Positions 17,012-22,367 of a stretch of DNA of 22,367 nucleotides are shown in pieces. Made by a program: the position numbers and the translations under genes. The stretch lies in NCBI GenBank assembly GCA_030374735.1, contig JASCIV010000375.1, forward strand, positions 1 to 22,367, written 5' to 3'. Within the stretch, counting starts at the first letter, position 1. Each line of letters starts with the position of its first letter. A model generated the notes under the pieces. It was given only the letters and a program-made list of their open reading frames with translations. It was not told where the DNA came from and did no database searches. The stretch is from Gracilaria caudata. Its lineage: Eukaryota > Rhodophyta > Florideophyceae > Gracilariales > Gracilariaceae.

Positions 17012-17923
17012 ATGCATAAAACGAACAAAATCGTTTTGTGGCCACTTCTCGTCTTGGATGAGGTAACTGTTTCGGTACGAAAATCGATTCAGCAACACCT
17101 CCAGATCATCTCAGGCATGCAACGCGCACACATGACAATCGAAAAACTCCTCAACATGGATGAAGATGACGGGGATATACTGTCAGAAGATGATGATTCC
17201 GTCGAGCAACAGACCCAAAAAGGCCAATCGACTCGCAGAAAAGGAAGAATACAAGGGAGCTGCAACTTCTCTGCCGAGGATATCAGCGTTTTATTGGATA
17301 TTGTAAAAAAGCATGAACCTGTAGGAGCAAACGGATGGGCCCTCGTGACTCGAGACTTCAATTTATATGCGAACGAAAACGATCGACCGTATAGGAGACA
17401 AAAGAGCTTGAAGCAGAAGTATAACAAACTTCAATATATGAAGAACAAAACAGGAGATCCAATCCGTGCAGAGCATATTCGTCGAGCAAGGAATATTCAC
17501 CAAGATATTCTCTCGAAGATGGACTCCCTGGCATATAGCATTGTCCTCGATGAAGAAGCAAATGGAACAGGTAACGCAGATGCTAGCGGAGGAGCTACGA
17601 ATCTTGGCAGCAGCGTCTCGAGCGCACCACAACAGGTAAACAATAATTCTCGGGGTCGCAAAAGACCACTGACCAATTCTCGCGCTCCGTTTTCGAAACG
17701 TTTCGAGGAGGACCTCGTAAGGAGCATGACGCGAATGACGCGCTCGATGACGCAGTTGGTGGAGGCTCAGCTTCGCAGAGAACGTGATGAAATTCTTTTA
17801 GAAGAGAAAGTGGAGGAGATAGTGTGCTCTGCAATCGAAAAAAATCGCGACAACATCGAGGCGATGGTTTCGGAATCGATATCAAACAAGTTACGGTCTA
17901 TCTTTCGTGGGGGCAAGGGGTGA
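17012..17923 (+). CDS. DUF6818 SANT/Myb-like DNA-binding-type protein
   Basis: The frame ends at TGA 17921-17923. ATG 17012 is the first Met and gives 303 residues; ATG 17117 (MQRAHMTIEK) is equally possible, and the stretch between them is not conserved-looking. Residues about 85-165 fit the DUF6818 pattern: FSAEDISVLLDIV, then PVGANGWALVTRDFN, RPYRRQKSLKQKYNKL and TGDPIRAEHIRRARNI, a three-helix SANT-like module. Before it is an acidic stretch (MDEDDGDILSEDDDS) and a basic one (TRRKGRIQG). RGRKRP (about 214-219) is a likely nuclear signal. The last 60-70 residues (RRERDEILLEEKVEEIV) look coiled-coil and may dimerise. Members occur as large families in oomycetes and red algae and may be transcription factors or descend from transposon DNA-binding proteins; the target is unknown. 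Confidence 0.82.
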   Translation: MHKTNKIVLWPLLVLDEVTVSVRKSIQQHLQIISGMQRAHMTIEKLLNMDEDDGDILSEDDDSVEQQTQKGQSTRRKGRIQGSCNFSAEDISVLLDIVKKHEPVGANGWALVTRDFNLYANENDRPYRRQKSLKQKYNKLQYMKNKTGDPIRAEHIRRARNIHQDILSKMDSLAYSIVLDEEANGTGNADASGGATNLGSSVSSAPQQVNNNSRGRKRPLTNSRAPFSKRFEEDLVRSMTRMTRSMTQLVEAQLRRERDEILLEEKVEEIVCSAIEKNRDNIEAMVSESISNKLRSIFRGGKG

Positions 17924-17949
17924 GACGGGAGAACATAGGGTTGTTTCCC

Positions 17950-17969
17950 ATGTTTGCATATGTTTGCAT
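17950..17969. repeat. Tandem 10-mer ATGTTTGCAT x2
   Basis: Two exact head-to-tail copies lie 27 bases past the stop of the DUF6818 gene, inside its likely 3' UTR. Too short to interpret further. Confidence 0.35.
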
Positions 17970-19065
17970 GGTATCAAATGAGTAAGTCCGAGGCGGGATA
18001 GGAATTTGCCCGTTCGTAGCACATCTTTTCACAACCGAAGTTCTCTTCCGCGCATTATACACTGGTTCCAGCCTAATAATTTCTGATGCAGCATGACGAT
18101 CACCAAGACATATATCAATGGCGACATCAAACTAGCACTCTGCGGTGCGTGTGGGTACCCGGGCCCCAATCACCACATTTGAGGAATTGTTATCTAGTGT
18201 TCCTACCGAAACGGATCACAGCGCCCACACAATTCTTGCCGCACGAATACCGGTCCCATTCCGTTACCATGGGAGCATACATCAGTGGATGTCTTTCCGA
18301 AACAGTTTCTGCTTCAGCAAACTCGTTCAACATTTTACAACCAGGTAATATTGCAGGTTTTAACGCAGCCTTACTTGCAGTAGTTTGGTGCTCTTTGGAC
18401 CTCTGAAGGGCTTCTCATGAAGGGTGTTTGTGTGGGTCATGGAGTTCAGGAGCTCGAAGGCATGAATTTTTAAGGAGCCCAACCTTATCGCCTACGTGTT
18501 TTAGAAATTTAGTAATCCTCCAACTCGACGCGTCCAAAAGAGGCACCCCCTGTGTCACTATTTTCAATATAGGAGAGCGTAGTTCTCTTTGCGGCAAAAC
18601 GGAGTCTTGTCGAGGAGCAATTGCATCCCAAAGCACATTTAAACAAGTTCTATGATTCCATTTGAGAAATGCTAGTCGGTGCAAGAAACTCTCAAGCATA
18701 TGAAAGTGACTTATCCTTCTGCAGAACGCCCACGTCTTGCAGCATGATGACACATCTGCCGTATGCGTGTCAGTAGCAGTGAATAGGGAACCTAATAGCT
18801 GAAGAATGCTCTTCAATTCTCATCATCTTCAAATCTGCACCACCCAAACTATGATACATCTGGCCAGGATGTTCCGGTCTTCCGTTTGAAGTGCTCTACT
18901 GACCCGTCGCTATTAATTGTACTGTAACGAGTGCCGCACGTCTCGTACCGTGCTGATACACTCCGACGTTTCAGGTAGTTCGTATTTCACCTTCTCGACC
19001 CAGCGTGTGTGTCCACAACGATTCAGTTTCCCCACATGATGCTATGAATTCAGAAGTTATGAAGC

Positions 19066-19251
19066 ATGAAACTCCGACTCTTCAGAAAGAGAAATAATTG
19101 TGAAAAGAGATTTCACAAGTTCTGCAAAGGACATTTCTTCACCCTTGTTATCATCTTTTTCTCTCTTTTTTTTACGTGGTTGTGGATTGTTGTCCAACAA
19201 TCGCTGTCAGAAGAGAACTACGCCTTCCTAAAGAGAGAAAGCTTTCTTTGA
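19066..19251 (+). CDS. Possible small single-pass membrane protein (61 residues)
   Basis: ATG 19066 opens a frame with a strongly basic start (MKLRLFRKRNNCEKRFHKFCKG), then about 20 hydrophobic residues (FFTLVIIFFSLFFTWLWIVV) and a short polar tail. This is the layout of a type II signal anchor as in Golgi enzymes, but the frame stops after the first stem residues. It may be a true micro-protein, a first exon, or chance: the hydrophobic part comes from a T-rich stretch. No family is recognised. Confidence 0.27.
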   Translation: MKLRLFRKRNNCEKRFHKFCKGHFFTLVIIFFSLFFTWLWIVVQQSLSEENYAFLKRESFL

Positions 19252-19321
19252 AAGCTTTACTGCAGCTTAGTAATTAGAAGCTGCTGTCCACAATAAAGAA
19301 GAAGAAGAAGAAGAGAACTAC
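19209..19321. repeat. Direct repeat of 13 bp at 100-bp distance with inner hairpin
   Basis: AGAAGAGAACTAC occurs at 19209-19221 and 19309-19321; GCTGTC stands just before the first copy and some 20 bases before the second. Between them GCAGCTT (19262-19268) pairs with AAGCTGC (19278-19284). This looks like an imperfect tandem duplication in which the right copy was enlarged by the GAA repeat. Confidence 0.4.
19296..19313 (+). repeat. (AAG)6 microsatellite
   Basis: Six uninterrupted AAG units lie in non-coding sequence directly before the second copy of the 13-bp direct repeat. Confidence 0.8.
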
Positions 19322-19522
19322 AGGACAAATCCTGAGAAAGTTGCTGCTTTGAACCATCACCATCTATCTGACTCTGAATTTGCTACCGAGTGAGATGCCA
19401 CCACCAGCAAAGAAAGCAATTTATCCAATCGGTGGCGCTTTCAAAGACGAGCTCTTTCATCCATAGGCCTCCACTTCCGCAGACCCCGGAGACGACGACC
19501 AAGCCCGGTTAGACTTCCCACA

Positions 19523-20458
19523 ATGGAACTGCTCTCTGTCACCATCTTAATCGCATTATATCTTTGCATGTCCGTCTCAAGCACCAGCATCGTCTCGCTT
19601 CGAAACCCTTGTCCAGCGACCAGCATCCGTCAGGTATTCCTGCGAGATGTTCGATGGATCTTAAGGGTATCACTTGTGCCTCTCTCCAATGAACTGAACC
19701 GCACAGATGTACCGTTCGGTCGTCGTTCCTCTTCGTCACTTTTCTCTAGCCAGCACACAGTCATTGGTACTCTACCATCTTCAGACCAAGACAATTCTTT
19801 CCTTGCAGCTCCGCATGCGACGACGGTAAATCCTATCTTCTCTGAGCAGCCCTCGCCGCCAGCTACGCCTCCTGAAGCATCGCAAAGCCCTTCAGGAACC
19901 GTTTTGTGTCCGGGACTCTCATTTTCAGATTGTCTTACACAGATACTCCTCGGAACCCCATCACCCAAGCCCACTTTATCAAGCCCATCAGGCCCGGGTA
20001 TACTCTTCCCCACCAGGGCCCCCGACCCACCGTTCCGTCATATCCGTGTGGAATACATGGCATACACAGAGGTGGTCTACCGAGGTTGTAATGTACCGGC
20101 TTCTTTCAGACTCACGCTCACAGCTAATGGAGGTCCGTGCATCAACAAAGAAATCTTCCCAACGGGGGGATCGTTTGTCATCGCCACGCATGGCGCATAT
20201 GGGGATGTGGCAGTAAAAAGAATTGGTCCCACTTTTGAACACATTCCAGAGAGCATCACTGACTTTCTCAACAGCCGACGGGTTTGCTGCAACGGGTTCT
20301 GCACATGTGCGGACGGATCTTCTCCGCAGGGTTGTTATCCTTCCCCTTGCTCAACTGCAGCGAGACCTTGTGATGCGGGGGCTACTTGTGTGGATAACAG
20401 TTGCGGTAGGTGCAACGCCGAATGGCTCAATTTAGACGGTAGGGAAGCGTGCTTGTAA
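19523..20458 (+). CDS. Secreted Cys-rich protein with Pro/Ser-rich linker and EGF-like tail
   Basis: ATG 19523 (context ACAATGG) gives 311 residues to TAA. The start MELLSVTILIALYLCMSVSS is a typical signal peptide, so the protein is secreted. Residues about 100-170 are rich in Pro, Ser and Thr and probably disordered and O-glycosylated. Residues 170-250 form a compact-looking region (VEYMAYTEVVYRGC, FRLTLTANGGPC). The last 57 residues hold 11 Cys, ending in CDAGATCVDNSCGRC, which resembles an EGF-type module but with unusual spacing. No family is recognised for the central region. It lies convergent with the DUF2272 gene 586 bases away, another secreted protein. A wall or matrix role is inferred from secretion and composition only. 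Confidence 0.75.
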   Translation: MELLSVTILIALYLCMSVSSTSIVSLRNPCPATSIRQVFLRDVRWILRVSLVPLSNELNRTDVPFGRRSSSSLFSSQHTVIGTLPSSDQDNSFLAAPHATTVNPIFSEQPSPPATPPEASQSPSGTVLCPGLSFSDCLTQILLGTPSPKPTLSSPSGPGILFPTRAPDPPFRHIRVEYMAYTEVVYRGCNVPASFRLTLTANGGPCINKEIFPTGGSFVIATHGAYGDVAVKRIGPTFEHIPESITDFLNSRRVCCNGFCTCADGSSPQGCYPSPCSTAARPCDAGATCVDNSCGRCNAEWLNLDGREACL

Positions 20459-21044
20459 AACAGTCGGTTCAATATTGCTCTGCTAGTCGGAAATAGTACA
20501 TATACAAATCTATATCCGGGTTTCTAAAGATGAACCGATGATCCCTTTCTCATTTCTCCGTTTGAACACGTAGTAAGGAACCGTCATTAGAAGAGTATCG
20601 ACTCGAGTGTGGTGTAGATAAGATGGGACACAAACATGGAGTCGGGAATGAAATTGTGGGGCTCAAAGGTTTTATCGAATGAAGTCATTTCATAAGATTA
20701 AAGTCCTTTACGTTGAGCAAGAGCTTCATCAATACTCGAAAAGACATGATTCACTCTCTAGTAAGGCATGGGTTTTCTTACGATCATCTGCGGCTTGTTG
20801 AACTATCAATTCCTAACCGCCTGAAGTAGAGCAGCGGAACGAGTATACCGACAGTTTTGTTTTACTAAGGAACTGAAGAGGATACCGTTTCGAGAGGTCT
20901 ATCAATGCTTCAAGAAGTAAGCTTTCAAAGTTTATACATTTACCACAGAGATGATTGTGAGACATACACAGAAATTCTGAAGTCGAAAGTCAGGGAGCTT
21001 TCCATTTGAGATCGACAACGGACTAAGTGTCAGGTGCAATCTAG
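20459..21044. other. Spacer between two convergent secreted-protein genes
   Basis: This must hold the two 3' UTRs and termination sites. I see no frame of note, no long repeat and no strong poly(A) hexamer. Nothing else was found. Confidence 0.4.
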
Positions 21045-21803
21045 CTAGCGTGTCACAGGCAGTAGAATTGCATATGTAGACTTATTCACCGTTTTGCGAG
21101 TCACACGCTGATTAACGTTACCCCCAACGACGGTTATCATATTGCCACTAACTTGCACAACAATGTCACAATGAGTTGGAATTGCGTCATGTGCTGTGCC
21201 ACCGTTGTCATACCAGTCTTCGAAATCGTCATAGTTCCACGAACCAACGCGCCCACGTCCCGAGCACACAAGATCTCCGGTGCTGACCGATGTGATGTCG
21301 ACGTTGCGCACAGAATTGTACAAACCTCGACCACCGGCAAATGCGTCATGAATGTAGACGCGATGAGCACTAGAGTAACGGAAGCTGGTACCACCACCGG
21401 CCTCGAGAACCATGTAGGAGACAAAGGCAGCGGACCACGGCGTATCGCGGTCACACCCATCCAAATTGAGTCCGAGTGCGCCCCAGTAATCTGCGATGCG
21501 CGCTGCCATTGTCGAGGAGAAACACTCGTGTAAGTTCTTGTACGTGTCGTACTCGCTGTTAGTGGTGGAGACAATATCAGCGGCGAAACCAGAGGTTTGA
21601 TCCGGTACAGGCGTCGCAGTAGAAGGCTGGCGACAGTTCACGGCTGCGAAGCATCGCTCCACACCGGGACACTCTCCGTCCAAGCCGCGTGGGCAAGAGG
21701 TTTGGCACTTGCGGGAGTCTGTGAAGGACGTGCCGCAGTAGTTTGCAGCGAAGGCAACATGGAGCATCAGCATGCAGAGTAATATAGAAAGCGGGGCGAA
21801 CAT
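21045..21803 (-). CDS. Secreted DUF2272 protein (NlpC/P60-like fold) with N-terminal Cys module
   Basis: ATG 21803-21801 gives 252 residues. A clear signal peptide (1-20, ending HVAFAA) is followed by a six-Cys module (23-57: CGTSFTDSRKCQTSCPRG, then GECPGVERCFAAVNC) of a type common in secreted proteins of algae and oomycetes and often joined to glycan-active domains. Residues about 72-252 match DUF2272: YWGALGLNLDGCDRDTPWSAAFVSYMV, then AHRVYIHDA, GDLVCSGRG, HCDIVVQV and VVGGNVNQRV. DUF2272 is mostly bacterial and related to NlpC/P60 or CHAP-type cell-wall peptidases. Ser124 in PWSAAF occupies the place of the usual catalytic Cys; His211 is the likely partner His. Activity is therefore uncertain. 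A bacterial origin by transfer, followed by gain of the eukaryotic signal peptide and Cys module, is a reasonable inference. Confidence 0.82.
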   Translation of the reverse strand: MFAPLSILLCMLMLHVAFAANYCGTSFTDSRKCQTSCPRGLDGECPGVERCFAAVNCRQPSTATPVPDQTSGFAADIVSTTNSEYDTYKNLHECFSSTMAARIADYWGALGLNLDGCDRDTPWSAAFVSYMVLEAGGGTSFRYSSAHRVYIHDAFAGGRGLYNSVRNVDITSVSTGDLVCSGRGRVGSWNYDDFEDWYDNGGTAHDAIPTHCDIVVQVSGNMITVVGGNVNQRVTRKTVNKSTYAILLPVTR

Positions 21804-22367
21804 GGTGGGTACGGTGGTATGCAGCAGGTATCAGGCGTAAGGAAGGTGATTTGCTACGGTGCTCTAAATGCGGACAAGAAGCGACATCGGCGAGAACGAG
21901 TTTTATACTGCGGCAGTTGAGTGTTTCGTGTGGAAAGCGGCTTCGCAGTACGTGTCAAATCATAAATCATGCGTGGGCACCCAACCCTGGCTGAGTGTTG
22001 TCATTGTGTGGTCCTTCATTTTCGATCGAAGCAAGGAAACTTCTGAAGCTTTACATTATCATGATGACATGGAGGAAGGGGAAGGGTCAACCCTAATAGT
22101 ACCATCTTTGAACCACGAAAGACCCTGCTCTTGCCCAGGCAGGTGTTGCGAGTCGAGCCGGAGAGCACGCATGATCATGCATGCCTGTTGGCCTTTTGGT
22201 ACACCCCGCGCGCACGGCATCACATCTAGTGCATTGTTGCAGCTCACCATCGTATCAACAAAAACTGCGTGAGACATTTCGTATTTCTAAATTTGTAAGT
22301 TCCTTACGCAAATTTTGCCAGCGGGCCCACCTCTGGAGCTCGGTCATGAGTAGGTCTGGGTGGGGGG
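21804..22367. promoter_or_regulatory. Upstream region of the DUF2272 gene to the window end
   Basis: It contains the presumed promoter of the minus-strand DUF2272 gene. The plus-strand frame at 21868-22272 (134 codons) has no recognisable domain and is overlapped by a minus-strand frame; I take it as chance. A 12-bp palindrome GCATGATCATGC lies at 22169-22180. The window ends in a GGGTGGGGGG run. Confidence 0.35.

Larger units (their letters stand above)
17924..19522. other. Intergenic spacer with possible decayed ORF
   Basis: No confident gene. Between about 18093 and 18406 all three plus frames are partly open and protein-like: MTITKTYINGDIKLALCG ends at TGA 18180-18182, and an overlapping frame continues with TFEELLSSVPTETDHSA. 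That pattern would fit a frameshifted pseudogene, but no family is recognised. A 133-codon minus-strand frame (18415-18816) has no ATG at its 5' end. The right part contains a short membrane ORF and a duplicated segment, listed separately. Confidence 0.35.

Noticed and set aside
18415..18816. 133-codon minus-strand open frame
   Set aside because: Begins at TTG rather than ATG and matches nothing I recognise; kept only as a remark on the spacer.
21868..22272. 134-codon plus-strand frame upstream of the DUF2272 gene
   Set aside because: Low-complexity composition without domain, overlapped by a minus-strand frame; lies in the expected promoter.

Overview
The window looks like nuclear DNA from an intron-poor eukaryotic alga, most likely a red alga (florideophyte type). 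The basis is five reasonably recognisable protein types, all uninterrupted reading frames: CDC73/parafibromin of the Paf1 complex, a DUF1399 glycine-rich-domain protein, a DUF6818 SANT-like protein, a secreted malectin/IPT/sorbosone-dehydrogenase-like protein, and a secreted DUF2272 protein with a small Cys module. There are no operons or Shine-Dalgarno sites, genes are separated by 0.4 to 5 kb, and the spacers are AT-richer with small inverted repeats. DUF6818 proteins and the Cys module are, from memory, typical of red algae and stramenopiles. The lineage is an inference; no organelle gene, tRNA, rRNA, CRISPR array or complete transposase was seen.

Layout. 2-634 (+): 3' end of a GT4-type glycosyltransferase that runs off the left edge. 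635-1974: no gene, but a train of perfect hairpins (862-1042). 1975-3378 (-): CDC73. 4310-4819 (+): small nuclear-looking protein with two SUMO-acceptor motifs and a possible SUMO-binding motif. 5263-8412 (-): large secreted malectin/IPT/beta-propeller protein, whose start codon overlaps a doubtful divergent small ORF (8411-8689, +). 8690-13319: almost 5 kb without a convincing gene, carrying several inverted repeats, a CAATC-rich cluster, TGACTAC repeats, a perfect 24-bp palindrome and a GC-rich island. 13320-15713 (-): DUF1399 protein with a Gly-Gly-Cys tail. 15714-17011: spacer with a palindrome-rich patch and T19. 17012-17923 (+): DUF6818 protein. 17924-19522: spacer with a possible decayed ORF, a 61-codon membrane ORF and a GAA microsatellite. 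19523-20458 (+) and 21045-21803 (-): two convergent genes for secreted Cys-rich proteins, the second with a DUF2272 domain.

The genes do not form one pathway. Two encode nuclear transcription-type proteins (CDC73, DUF6818), one is a probable SUMO-regulated protein, and three are secreted proteins that plausibly act in the cell wall or extracellular matrix; the glycosyltransferase could act in wall glycan synthesis. No complete new system could be demonstrated. The best candidates for a second look are the SUMO-motif protein, the Gly-Gly-Cys tail, the DUF2272 protein as a possible bacterial acquisition, the hairpin train and the TGACTAC/palindrome complex.
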